Of a DNA stretch of 64,000 bases, positions 25,030-39,398 are shown piece by piece. The notes under the pieces are model-generated. The model did no database searches. It was given only the letters and a program-made list of their open reading frames with translations, and was not told where the DNA came from. The translations under genes were made by a program, and so were the position numbers. This stretch comes from Lunularia cruciata (taxonomy: Eukaryota > Streptophyta > Marchantiopsida > Lunulariales > Lunulariaceae): the NCBI GenBank assembly GCA_948567375.1, contig OX419760.1:58230657-58294656 (forward strand). Reading direction: 5' to 3'. Numbering within the stretch: position 1 is the stretch's first letter; every line of letters begins with the position of its first letter.

Positions 25030-26820
25030 ATGGCCTCGGGTGCTGGTCCAAGAGATGAGCACAAACCTACAATGCCAATCTACGCCGTGTCCATTCTGGA
25101 GGACTCTCAATACGTGCCGGAGCCCACAGATCTCAGTGGCAAGAAGTTTAACCTTCCAGTGGATTCCGAACATAAAGCGAGGACTATCAAGCTCTACTCT
25201 TTTGCTGCACCTCACATGCTTTCATTCCATATGTCATGGATTTCCTTCATGATCTGCTTCATCTCTACCTTTGCTGCGCCCCCTCTCATGCCCGTCATCC
25301 GTGACAGTCTCAACCTGACCAAGGGAGAAATTGGAAATGCCAGCATAGCTTCAGTCTCAGGCTCCATAATATCTCGACTCTTAATGGGAACGATATGTGA
25401 TCTCCTGGGTCCTCGATATGGCTGTGCAATTCTCATTATGATCACAGCTCCAGCAGTTTTCTGTATGCCTCTGGTATCTACAGCCACAGGATTCATTCTA
25501 GTTAGATTCTTCATAGGTTTCTGTCTGGCCACCTTCGTCTCCTGCCAGTTTTGGATGAGCTCTATGTTCAACAGCAAAATTGTTGGCTTGGCTAATGGTA
25601 CAGCAGCTGGATGGGGAAATCTTGGGGGCGGTATTACTCAGCTGATAATGCCTTTGGTATTCCACTTCATTGGTCATGTGCTCGGAGCTGAAGACTACAC
25701 GGCGTGGCGTCTCGCTTTCTTCGTCCCTGGCATGATGCAAGTTGGCATGGGGCTGCTGGTTTTGTCTCTTGGTCAGGATTTGCCAGACGGCAACTACGCA
25801 GCACTGAAGAGGGAAGGAGAAAAGGCTGAGGACAGTTTTGGCAAGGTGAGCAGTTTTGGCACGGAAAGATATAAAGAAAATGTAACACTGTACTTGCTAC
25901 CATATGTCGTCGGTACACTGACTCTCGGATTTCGATCCCAAACATTATGTTCGACACGTAAATAGTAGTTTTATTACGGAATGATTTTGAAATATCTGTA
26001 GGCGGTGCTTCCAATTTACATTCACTGACGATAAATTGCTTGAATAACTCAGGTCTGGATACACGCTTTTACAAACTACCGCATGTATATCATGGCTTTG
26101 ACCTACGGCTTCTGCTTCGGAGTGGAACTCACAGTAGACAACATCATTGCCGAGTACTTCTATGATCGGTTCGATCTGAATCTTTCTGCAGCTGGAATCA
26201 TAGCTTCTACATTTGGGCTCATGAACATCGTGTCTCGTCCTCTCGGAGGCATCATTTCTGACGCTGTGGCTATAAGATTCGGAATGCGAGGAAGGTTGTG
26301 GTGCCTATGGATCATCCAGACTGTAGGGGGTGTTCTTTGCATCATTCTGGGCCTCACAGCCCAACTAGGATCCACCATATGTGCGATGTTGATCTTCTCG
26401 TTCTTCGTCCAGGCTGCTTGCGGAGCTACCTTTGGCATCATACCCTTTGTTTCCAGAAGATCTCTGGGGCTTGTTAACGGTGTAACTGGAGCCGGAGGTA
26501 ACCTTGGGGCAGTGTTGACGCAAGGACTTTTCTTCATGGACCAGTACAGTACAGAGACAGGAATTATGCTCATGGGTGTGATGACAGTCATATGCACTCT
26601 ACCTCTTATGCTCGTACAATTCCCTCAATGGGGCAGTATGTTAACCAAACCCACCAAGGCCACTGAGGAGGATTACTATGTGGGAGAATGGAGTCAGGAG
26701 GAACAAGCCAGCGGTCTCCATCTAGCAAGCTTGAAATTTGCACAAAATGCTCAGTCCGAACGAGGGATCTTTGGAGCTCCTCTTGTATCTCAAGGAAACC
26801 ACCAATTCTCGTACAGCTAG
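25030..26820 (+). CDS. NRT2: NRT2 high-affinity nitrate transporter
   Basis: The exons are 25030-25845 and 26053-26820, joined in phase 0 to give 527 residues, the usual NRT2 size. It is a 12-helix major facilitator of the nitrate/nitrite porter family that imports nitrate with protons at the plasma membrane, together with NAR2. Visible marks are [11 protein letters not shown] (40-50), [13 protein letters not shown] (58-70), the MFS loop [12 protein letters not shown] (120-131), the first nitrate signature AGWGNLGGG (193-201), [14 protein letters not shown] (295-308) and the second signature GAGGNLG (418-424). The ATG at 25030 is preferred over an in-frame GTG at 24955 because plant NRT2 proteins start shortly before the [11 protein letters not shown] block. 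All signatures are intact. It is divergent from NAR2. Confidence 0.95.
25846..26052 (+). other. Intron of NRT2
   Basis: The 207-base intron starts AAG|GTGAGC and ends CTCAG|GTC. Joining the flanks restores the conserved run after the central loop (DSFGK then [10 protein letters not shown]). Reading through the intron instead gives a stop at about 25963, which supports splicing. Confidence 0.92.
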
Positions 26821-28680
26821 ATAATTTGACGAAAAAGAGATGTGTGTTGGGTACTAAATCTTGACATGCAGTAATAGGAAACTGAATTCATGAAAAGCGA
26901 ACAGCGAAAGAGATGACGTACAATTTTGTTGATACATCCTATAGTTGACGGTGGGTAGATAGATTCACCTAGGTAGGAAGTGTCAAAACAGATGACCTCA
27001 AGGCATGCGGCAGGCCTGTGGGAACACTTGCCAGTTGGGGATTGTGTTACATATTAGTAGAAAAGTCCCCTTAGTAGGCTGCAGTTCAAGAGTTTGCAAA
27101 CTCAGTCAATCAGTCAATGCTAATTTACATGAAGAAAACCAGACTTCTGCGTCCAGAACATATCACATTGAGATTAGCTCTTGCGGTTGCACGAACGAAG
27201 TCTAGGTCATGTATGCAGCAAGTTAGTCTCTGATCTATCGTGCCAACCATTTTTTGCTCGTCTGGATGAACCTACAGTAGCTACTCCAGCAGAGTTTCAT
27301 GGAGGCATTTAGATCAATCTGTGAATTTGACAGCCGCAGGGCCAATTTTCAATTTATTACAGTGAGGTTTGCAACTACGTCTGAAGCCACGTGGATAGCA
27401 CATCTTCTTGCACTTGTTTCTGTCGATGCCAGGAAATGTGGGAAAGGATGCATGCCGCGCCTCTATCAAGCGTTCAACAGCCTTCTAAGCCATTCCAAGA
27501 CCACCAACGAAATTTGATATACATGTAACACAAAACTTCATTCTCAATATTGCTTAGTCTGACACTTCCTACTATATATCTACCTGATTGCTGTCGTGCG
27601 GTTGAATAGTTCTCTAACATGAGTTTTACGGGTCTGGACTGGAATTAAATCTGCTATCCTGGCTCCAGCATCCTTTCCGTGAGCAGAGAAGGCAAAAAAG
27701 CTAAAATGGGTACGTGGACCTTTGTCCCTTCAGTTCATCTACAGTAGCAAGCAAGCAGAGGCTGTACATAATCGATGTCGTAAGATATAGCACAATTTCA
27801 TCATCGTATGAATACAGTAGTGCATCCTTAGGATGTCCCACATCGAGTTCTTCATGTGGCCTTCCTCATTTGGAGCCGTAATGATCACCTCGAGCCAATG
27901 CAAATCATATTTTCAGCGATTATTAGATTCGTTGCATCTAGAGTAAGACCCAAACGTGTTTTTAAGGACCCTCCTATGTTTACTGTGGATAAGGATATTG
28001 ATACTCATACAAAAGAAAGGGGGTGACGTGGCTTGGCTCATAAAGCCTACGAGGGCTTTATATTCAGATCTACTTCTTCTTTCATTCAAACGTAAATTTT
28101 AAATGTCGATACGAACTTCTATATCATTTGTGCGCCTGAATAATCAAAGATTACTTCGGGTTTTTAAATATACGAGAGATAATGTCGAGAGACTTCTTGT
28201 GATACGTCATGTTGGACAGGATAAACTGGAAGCACATCATATATATCTGTGAAAATCATATGCTGATCGGGAACTTCAATTTCCTCCGGAAAGTTTCAGC
28301 GAGTGTTAGAATCAGATTTTGCTCTGTTCGTAGGGCCTATATATGATCTCTACAAACACCCATTACTTTCATAGTTCAGGATTTCCAAGACCTCCGATCC
28401 ACAATCCAACCAGAAAACGTGAAGTAAAAACGCCTGTAGAGCATGTTGAATAGTAATCTTATTGACCACTGTCCTACAAAGGCAGCCACACGACGAAATC
28501 GTGTCCATTGGGGCACATTCTCTTGAATTCCCGACCAAGATACAAATAAGCAATGAGATTCGAATTTCACCAGGACCAGACAAGAGATGAGCAGCGTCCT
28601 TGTGCAGAAGAAAGTATGCCCTTCTCTTCCTGTATAGCGAGTCTCGTTGGTGGTTCAAAGTCATTCAGTGACTATTCACA
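26821..28680. other. Intergenic, 3' flank of NRT2
   Basis: No gene is recognised. The stretch holds short frames without domains. A G-box-like GACGTGGC (28025-28032) and a TATA-like TTTATATT (28057-28064) stand ahead of a 49-codon frame (28103-28252, starting MSIRTSISFVRLNNQ). That combination looks promoter-like, but the peptide matches nothing known to me. Confidence 0.4.
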
Positions 28681-28700
28681 TGTCATCGTATTAGCTATTG

Positions 28701-28871
28701 TAATGTAATGATTCTCTTGCGATCTTTGTGAATATGGGCAAGAGAGTTGCTACGTGGGAATTTGCGGAGTTGGAATATTGATCGTTATATTATAATGTCA
28801 TGATTCTCTTGGGACCTTTGAAATATGCGCAAGAGAGTTGCTAAGTTGAGATTTGCGGAGTTGGAGTATTG
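28701..28871. repeat. Tandem duplication of about 80 bases
   Basis: Copies at 28701-28780 and 28793-28871 share ATGATTCTCTTG, GCAAGAGAGTTGCTA and TTTGCGGAGTTGGA, with scattered differences and a 12-base spacer. Confidence 0.9.
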
Positions 28872-28899
28872 CCTAGTGCTGAGTTATGAAGGCAACAAT

Positions 28900-31530
<2,631 letters not shown>

Positions 31531-31599
31531 GTTGCAATGTTGGAAAGAAAGAAGCACCTTAAGCTTTGGTAGTGGCATATGCACATCACTCAGCAAGCA

Positions 31600-32797
31600 A
31601 AGCCGCTAAGATCCTAGGGGATGAGAGTGCAACCGCATTGAAAACACGTAGGATAGGAAGACCCCATCAAGCTGTACAAGGGTGAGATAAAAAAAAGGTA
31701 AAATGGGGCTAAGCCCCAATAAAGTAGATATGAGAAATCTGCCCTATTGCACCTAAGATATCCGAGCTATGCAAGTTGTACTATCTACAAACAACTAGAG
31801 TATCCAAAGAAGCATCACCTAGTGTGATTGCTCTCCTAAGGATTGCACCAACCATTTCCCTCTGTAGAGCAATGGACACACACTATCTAAAATATGCTAC
31901 AAAGCATGAAAGTGAGAGTGGTACTCCCTGGCACCTAACATGATAAGCTCTTGTGCACTCCTTGGAAAATGTTTCAAACGCAATGTCCATCGCTCCATAT
32001 AACCCCAAGGCTAGAGGAACAAAGAGGTGACCTTGCTGCATGCCCCTATACTTGGAGATTTTGCAACTTGCTGCTGCACTTGTCTCCCATCCAAGGGATG
32101 GGTAATCACTCCCTCCAAAACTATATCACGCATAGGGTCCATAACCACGACATCCACTACTGTCACCTAATCATCTCAAACCAAGTATAAGTCTGCTCTG
32201 ACACATGTCTTCTGCAAAGCATATGAACACTCTATCCACGCCAAATATCCACTCTCTTGTGCCATAGCAAACACTATGTCCCTAATAGGTAGCTATCCTT
32301 TGTCATCAAAAATGACACCGTGTCATATGGACCACTATTGCATCTAGTGAAGAACCACACTGACAAGTAAGTAATGAAGATGCGGATGGGTGGGCCAAAC
32401 CTAGGCAAAACCTCGTTGTTGTAAAGAAAGTAGTTGGTGCAAGTCAGAATGCTCTAATGCATGGTCCAGCTAGGATCCAAGAGCCTACATCCTTGCCAGA
32501 GCAAGAGCAAAGAAATGCTCTAGTAACCTAAGGAATGGACGAGTCAACTAAGAGAGAATGTAGTGTATGCTCACACTATCATTCCATCAAGGAAGACTAT
32601 AAACCTCTAGTCCAATCTGATGATAGTGAAGCAAAAGATAGAAAGTTCTTGCATGCCCTTGGGATAGACTATCTCTTGTATGTCACAGTAATATTTGGAG
32701 AAAAAAGGATTCCTCTCCCACCTGTCACATAATTCTCCAAAACCAGCCTATCAACAACCACAAAATAAGAAGAAACTAGGGGTATTGAGAGAGCCCA
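31600..32797 (-). pseudogene. 3' part of LINE-like element, split by element B
   Basis: Read on the minus strand from 32792, this continues the frame that ends at 39819: the joined junction reads GSW then ALSIPLVSSYFVV, the GSWAL pattern seen after the RT domain in this type of element. Stops follow within about 70 codons. Its downstream end near 31650 carries a motif (GGATAGGAAGACCCCATC) repeated near 60523 and 61649. Confidence 0.7.
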
Positions 32798-33282
32798 TGT
32801 AACAATATGGAGTTAGCGACGAAGTTAGTAGGGCTAATGAAATAGCAAATAAGACAAATTAGCCTAGAATATTCCAGAAGTATCCAGGAAGTTTCTTGTG
32901 AAGCTTCCCGGCTAGCTTAGCTTGCATCTCAAGTAAGTAGTTTCTAGAAGGAAGCTTCTGGAAACTTCCAACTAGTTTAGCTTGCATGCCAAGTAAGCAA
33001 CTTCTAGAAGGAAGCTTCTAGAAACTTCCAACTAGTTTAGCTTGCATGCCAAGTAAGCAGCTTCTAGAAGGAAGCTTCTTGAGAAACTTCCTGGTTAACT
33101 TGGCTTGCACTTTAAAAAAGCGGCTCGAGAAAACTTCTTGAGAAGCTTCTCAAGGACCTTGTATGTTGCCTATAAATACCAAAGCCAAAGCTCATGCTAG
33201 GCATTTGGAGTTTTCACTCATTCCAGCATCCCGATGTCAGCTTACGTTCTCCTATTTCTCTCCTTGGTCTTGGTTTTTTACA
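32798..33282 (+). repeat. 5' LTR of element B
   Basis: The 485-base LTR runs from TGTAACAATATGG to TTTTTTACA. It contains two near-identical 60-base tandem units (32941-33000 and 33001-33060) and a TATA box CCTATAAATACC near 33169-33180. Confidence 0.92.
32951..33152 (+). promoter_or_regulatory. Heat-shock-element-like array in element B LTR
   Basis: Alternating GAA and TTC triplets spaced by two bases match the nGAAnnTTCnnGAAn heat-shock factor site: 32951-32969 (GAAGCTTCTGGAAACTTCC) and 33011-33029 (GAAGCTTCTAGAAACTTCC). Looser versions with a 2-base larger gap lie at 33071-33092 and 33129-33152. All are within about 220 bases upstream of the TATA box. The site pattern is seen directly; heat response is inference. 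Confidence 0.6.
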
Positions 33283-33283
33283 T

Positions 33284-33298
33284 TGGTATAAAAGTAGG
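33284..33298 (+). other. Primer binding site of element B
   Basis: One base inside the LTR the sequence reads TGGTATAAAAGTAGG. It resembles a degenerate initiator-methionine tRNA primer site, which begins TGGTATCAGAGC in many plant elements. Confidence 0.5.
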
Positions 33299-33559
33299 AA
33301 TGGGATAGATGGATGGAATTTATGGACCACCAAATCCACTTCCACCAAATTATTGGGATTTTCATGTCCATATATTACCCAAGCATCGTTTCACATAATT
33401 CATCACCTCACGCTTTGGGAAGGATTTTTCTACATATGATCACCTTGTCTGAGGAACCCTTAATACTTCCGGTTGTAACTTATGGAGAATAGTAGACGTG
33501 TTGCATCTATGTGTTAATCAATTAGATAAACTGGGAGTAAGGGGATAAAGTAGTAGCTA

Positions 33560-34039
33560 TGGCAGCAATACCAAACATTATCCTTGTGATGTAGCAACAA
33601 ATTGAGCACCTCACTTGATTAATGGATGAACGAGACTAGCAACAATAAGAACATGTAGAGAGCACATTAATTCAAGATGAAGATTGCATTTGATTTCCAA
33701 AACCCAAGGTGTTTGAAGGCAAGAATCTTTTGGGCATAATGGAGAATTTTTGTTTAATTGAGAATGTTACTATGGAGCCACCAATCTTCAAGATGAACGG
33801 AAACAAATTCTCCTTGCTTCTAGCCAATTGGATGGTATGGCAAAACTTTGGTGGCAATTCCGAGTGGAGCAAGCTGATCGATAGATTTTTGCACCAATTT
33901 TTACATGGGTAGAATTCAAGGATGCAATACTCGGTAGATTTCAAACTATAAATGTCACCATGGTGGGTCTTTGACAGTTGGGATTTTTCATGAAGAAGGG
34001 AGAAAAATTGCAAGAGGAGTGGGCTTCAGCCTTGAGGAG
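33560..34039 (+). pseudogene. Element B gag remnant
   Basis: Frames with stops give FPKPKVFEGKN near 33690, then SQLDGMAKLWWQFRVEQAD near 33820-33880 and EEGRKIARG-like sequence to the insert boundary. The LxGxAxxWW pattern is typical of Ty3/gypsy gag. No zinc knuckle remains. Confidence 0.65.
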
Positions 34040-36570
34040 TGACAAGTTTCGGGCAAGAGCAGGAGAGAAAGATTGGGAGGGTTTGCCTTGAATTGGATTG
34101 GAGGAAGTGAGGGGAGAGGAATTTTTTCAAAGGATTAGGTCCTGGATTGTGACACAAAGGGAAAGGAGGAAGGGAATTTGAGTTGGCTAGGGTTAAGCTT
34201 GGACAAGAGGAGTGAGTGAGGAGAATTTTTGAAGGTTTGGTCATGGCATGTGATAGGACAGGGAGATGTGAAGAAACTCTTGAGGGATTTGTTGGGCTTG
34301 AACCGTGGCAGGAGCAAGAGAGAAATATTGAGAGTGTTTGTCTTGAATTGGATTGGAGGAAGTGACGGGAGAGAAATATTGGGAGGGTTTGCCTTGAACT
34401 GGACTGGAGGAAGTGAGGAGAGAGGAATGTTTTTTGAAGGATTAGGTCCTAGACTGTGACACAAAGGAAAAGGAGGAAGGGAATTCAAGTTGGCTAGGGC
34501 TAAGCCTGGGCAAGAGGAAGTGAGTGGGGAGAATTTTTGAAGGCGTGGTCATGGCCTATGACAAGACAAGGAGACGTGGTCATAGCCTATGACAAGACAA
34601 GGAGACGTGGTTATAGCCTATGACAAGACAAGGAGATGTGAAGAAACTCTCAAGGGGTTAGTTGGGCTTGAATTGTGGCAGGAGTAGGAGAGAAATATTG
34701 GGAGGGTTTGCTTTGAATTGGACTGGAGGAAGTGAGGAGAGAGGAAATTTTTTTGAAGGATTAGGTCCTAGACTATGACACAAAGGGAAAGGAGGAAGGG
34801 AATTCAATTTGGCTACGGTTAAGCCTAGACAAGAGGAAGTGAGTGGAGAGAATTTTTGAATGTTTGGTCATGGCCGGTGATAGGACAAGGACATGTGAAG
34901 AAATTTTGAGGGTTTTGGCTTGGGTTGTGGCACAAGCAAGAGAGGAAACTCTTGAGTTTTGTTTGAGCTTGGATTGAGACAAAACTAGACTAAAGGAAAG
35001 GTGTGGGGAATGTTCACAAGAATGAGAACTTTGAATTGAATATAGAGCTGAAGTCTGAATTGTGAGAGTAATGATGTGCAAGAGACATAGGAACATTTTC
35101 AAATGAGCAAGAGTGAAGGAGGTTTTGAGTTTGCTTCAACTTCATGAGTGACAAGAAAAGAGAGAGAAGACTTTCTAGGTAGGGTGTTGCTTGGTTGAGA
35201 CAGAAGAGATAGAAGTGAAGGAGGAAAAAGGTTGTTTTCTCTAGAGGGCAAGTTTTCTGCTTTGGTTTGGACAGGAGTGCAAGAGTGAGGAAATTTCAAG
35301 GAGACTCTTGCTGATGTTATGACAAGACAGCAAGGGAAAGGTTTCGAGAGAAGACTTGCACTTGAATGGAGGTTTAGATAGGAATTGATAGGGAATTTCC
35401 TTGAAGGAGAAAACTTGTCTGGATATAGAAGAGAGAGTGTAGTGTGGAGTGAAGAACTGGAATTCCAAGGTGAAGGGTTGATTGTCAAGATATGAGGTTT
35501 TGGATGTGAAATCTATACATGAACTGGAGGACCAATGTACAAGAGAATGAAAACTTGGCAGAATGGGCTTCAAGAGAATATGCTTGAGAGAAAAGAATCT
35601 TGTTGTTAAGTTGATGACAAGGCAGCAAAAATTGTGAAAGTGGTTTGAGGAATGATCATGCTGAGAAGATGGCAAGGCAGTACAAGAAGGTGAATGTTTT
35701 GAGTGGCTAGGAGTGTGGAGTGGAGATGCTTCACAGTACAAGAAGGTGAATGTTTTGAGTGGCTAGGAGTGTGGAGTGGAGAGGCTTCACAGAAGTTGAT
35801 GAGATAAAAATATCACGGAGGTGAGGACAAGAGTGTGAATTTTGGATGTTGTTGAAGTGTGAAGATTGTAAGGACGCAAAGTGTTTTAGTAGAAGTTGTC
35901 CGGATAGTGGAAGTGGATGTTAGAAATTTTTGCAGCTGGACTAGTCTGAATTTGTGATGTGTGCAAGAGAGAACGTGGAGGAGACCAAGATTGTGCTGGC
36001 TGTAATTTTCCTTTTGTTTGTTCAGTTGACAATTGTTGGTGCTTAGGGTAAGTCATTGTGTTAATTGGAATTGGCTATTTCTCCCGAGTTTATAAATATT
36101 GAGATGAGGATGTGAAGAGAGCGGAGTGGCTTGTGGATGAATTATTCATTGTGAACTATGAGTAGAGTCAGGAAGAAGGACTCCATTCTTGGAGCTTCCG
36201 GTCAGGTCAGAATAGTCAGATCAACTTGCTGGCCAGCACACTCAGAGACGAGTATGACCTTGGTTGCAAACTGGTAGCAAAGCCCACCTGATCCAACTCA
36301 AAAGCCCAAGCATTTTAGGACAGAAACAAGCCCTAAGAGATCATGAGAATAAAAACCATCTGAAGAATTCTAACACAACGGACCTAGAAAGGCTTCATGT
36401 AGAACAACCGGAGGTAGGGTCTTCCATCAACAAGGGAAGCTACTTCTAGATGGAAGATTAGAACCTAAACAACTTACAGAATACCTTACAATCCATCAAA
36501 GACTAGGACAAACTAAGCCCGAGCAGCCAGGTGCCTGGTGCACTCTCAAGGCCTATGAAACCCCACAACA
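34040..36570 (+). repeat. LTR of element A family inside element B
   Basis: The last 70 bases (ACAAACTAAGCCCGAGCAGCC.. to CCCCACAACA) match the minus-strand end of the element A LTR, and the body is the same kind of G+A-rich, internally repeated sequence. A block with TGGATTGGAGGAAGTGA recurs near 34100, 34350, 34410 and 34720, and a GGAGACGTGGTCATAGCCTA unit repeats near 34570-34640. The length (about 2.5 kb) equals the expanded A LTR. No matching target duplication is seen, so a deletion probably accompanied it. Confidence 0.65.
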
Positions 36571-36579
36571 CCGGATGAT

Positions 36580-38540
36580 CCACCAAAGGGATTACCTCCG
36601 ATCATGGATTACCCTTCAAGATTGAGTTATTGCCAGGGAGTACTCCAATGAGTAGACCAATCTATTGACTCTCACCAAAGGAGTTGGAGGAGAATGATTT
36701 CATACAACATAGTACCTCTCCTTGGGGAGCACCGGTACTATTCATTCCAAAGAAGGATGGAGGACTTCATTTCTATATTGATTATTGTGGGCTCAATAAA
36801 CAAATAGTGAAGAATGCATATCCCTTGCCTTGGATTAATGACTTGCTTGCTCAATTGAGTGGAGCACAATACCTTTCCAAGTTGGATCTTCATAGCGGCT
36901 ATTGGCGAATCCTCATTGATAGGACGGATGTGCAAAAAGACGGCCTTTTGCACAAGGTATGGGCATTTTGAGTAGAGAGTTCTTTGACATGGCTCACTAA
37001 TGCTCCAATAGTCTTCATGGATCAGATACATCAAGTGTTGGATGGACTATTGGATTGGCACATGGTGGTGTTCTTAGATGATATCTTAATCTATAGCAAG
37101 ATAGAGTCAGAATATATGAATCACATGCAAGAAGTCCTAAGATAACTATGATAATGGAAATTTTACTGTAAGAAGTCAAGTATACCTTTTAGCAAAAGGA
37201 AGTTACCTTCTTGGGCCACAAGATCTCATCAGAAAGAATCAAGATGGAAGAGGAGAAAATCAAGGTCTACTCCAAAGGATGCTACAAAAGTATAGGCATT
37301 TAATGGACTAGCCAATTTTTATCAATGGTTCATCCATTATTGTGCTCATGTGGCTACACCATTGATTGACCTCTTGGGGAAGGACTCAAGCTTCTAGTAG
37401 ACCACCAAGCACAAAGAAGCATTCCAAGAGTTGAAACATATGGTGTCTTCAAGACCCATTCTTCAACCATATGATCCTCAGCTACCTTATGTGGTTGATT
37501 TTGATGCTTCTAACTTTGCAATTGGAGCCGTGTTGCAACAAGAATTCCCAAATGGACTACATCCCATTGCCTTTGTGTCTTGTTGACTCAATAAGGTTGA
37601 AAGAAACTACTTTGCTCAAGATCAAGAATAACTTGCAATGATATATGCCACCAAGGTATGGAGGCATTACCTCTTGGAGAAACAACTGATCATAAACCAT
37701 TGTTGCAGACCTTACACTTGGAACATATGAAGAGTCGACATCATTGATGGGAGGAACAACTCCAATTATTTGATATCAAACTTGAGTACAAACCAAGTCA
37801 GTTCCACATCATCCCTGATGCTTTATCACAACGATCTAATTTGAAGTCTCTTCCTCTCATCACAACGGCAATTACAACGGTATCAATTGACTCCAAGGTC
37901 CAAAACAAGTTTCAGTCAACTCTACAACAAGATTCCTTCTACCAAATGGTACATGGTCGCCTTACAACATGCGACAAGGAATAAAAAACCTTCTCCATCA
38001 AGGAGTGCCTTCTATTCCATGAAGACTAGATCTATATTTCAGCCAAAGGTGATCTTTGACATGTGCGTCTTCAAGAAGCACATAATTTACCCATAGCTAG
38101 TCACATGGGTGTGGACAAGACCTTGGGTACCCTCCAACGCCAATGGTGGTGGCCCAACATGATATGAGATGTTCAAGAATTTGTCCGATCATGTGAGAGC
38201 TACCAATGCAACAAGGCCAGCAACCAGAAGCCAAGTGGACTCTTTCAACTACTTGCCATTCCATCTGATTGATGGGAGCATGTGAGTTTGGATCTCATCA
38301 CATCCTTGCCCAAGACAAAGCAAGGACACAGCAATTGTGGTGTTTGTGGATAAGCATAGTAAGCAAATCCACTTGGCACCAACTTGTGATACCATGGATA
38401 CTCCAACCTTAGTGCAAATTTACTTTGACAATGTCTTCAAGCATCATGAGATGCCACGTGTACCATCTTCAACCGCAATCCTTGATTTACTGAGAAGTTT
38501 TGGCAAGCACTCTTCCATATACTCGACACCAAGCTTACTT
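36580..38540 (+). pseudogene. Element B pol: RT, RNase H, integrase front
   Basis: RT enters with HGLPFKIELLPGSTPMSRPIY (near 36600-36670), then WGAPVLFIPKKDGGLHFYID (36724 on), LSKLDLHSGYWRI and the catalytic FLDDILIYS near 37072. RNase H shows VVDFDASNFAIGAVLQQE near 37490. The integrase finger is near 38090-38220 (HMGVDKTLGTLQRQWWWPN, then CESYQCNKA). The frame changes several times and has many stops, so no enzyme is made. Confidence 0.88.
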
Positions 38541-38545
38541 TTTCC

Positions 38546-39385
38546 ATGGCTTATCATTCTCAAACTTATGGACAAACTGAAAGTTTAAATCATACATTGG
38601 AAGATATGTTGCTTGCCTTTGTCAATGTTCACCATACCAATTGGGATGAATGTCTTGCAATTGCAAAATTTGCCTACAACAATTCCAAACATGCAAGCAT
38701 CGGATTTTCTCCTTCCTTTCTCAATTTTGGCCAAGATCCACTTGTTCCAGATTCTCTTCTTTCTCCTCCTCCATCTCAGGTTCCTCATACTTCAACATTC
38801 TTGACCATTATATCCCAATCTTTCCAACAAGCCAAATCTCACCTCTTTGTTACTCAAAATCGTCAAAAACAATATTTGGATCACCATCGTCATGATCTCA
38901 CCTTTGAAGTCAATGATAAATTCATGTTATCCTCTAGTAACCTCCCTCTCCCCCTTGATACCCAAGTTCATAAACTTGCCTCTAATTGGATAGGACCCTT
39001 TGATGTCACCCAAATTATCTCTCCTATTGCTTATTTACTTGACTTGCCTTGTCATATGTGTATCCATCCTATCTTTCATGTTTCCAAGTTGAAACCCTTT
39101 GTTCCTAACTCTTTGATCCTAACCCCTCTTCCTTTTCCTCCCGAGTTCAACCTCTCCCTCCTCCTGTCCCTATCAATGATCATGAGGAATGCAAAGTTGA
39201 TTGTATCCTTGCACGTTGTCATATTCAACAAGGACGTCGACAACATACAGAGTACAAGGTCCTTTGGAAAATTTATCTCCCTCTTGATGCGACATGGGAA
39301 CCTCTTTCTCACCTCTAGAACACAAATGCACAGATGGCCATCCAGGATTTCAAAACTTCATTGGCGACGAGGACGTCTCAACTAG
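38546..39385 (+). pseudogene. Element B integrase end and chromodomain
   Basis: The longest open part reads AYHSQTYGQTESLNHTLEDM, FAYNNSKHASIGFSPSFLNFG, then the integrase C-terminal SNWIGPFDV and HPIFHVSKLKPFVP. A frameshift near 39140-39180 moves the true frame. In that frame 39184-39330 reads EECKVDCILARCHIQQGRR, EYKVLWKIYLPLDATWEPLS and AIQDF, a chromodomain that usually directs integration to marked chromatin. This places the element among the chromoviruses. Confidence 0.85.
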
Positions 39386-39398
39386 CAATGGGAGAATA

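Noticed and set aside
25846-25965. Read-through end of NRT2 after exon 1
   Set aside because: The sequence loses all NRT2 similarity after GTGAGC and stops, while exon 2 resumes the family in phase.
26160-26597. 145-codon minus frame
   Set aside because: It is the antisense shadow of NRT2 exon 2.
34135-35741. Ser/Pro/Leu-rich minus frames
   Set aside because: They are the reverse of the G+A-rich A-family LTR inside element B; repeats explain them.
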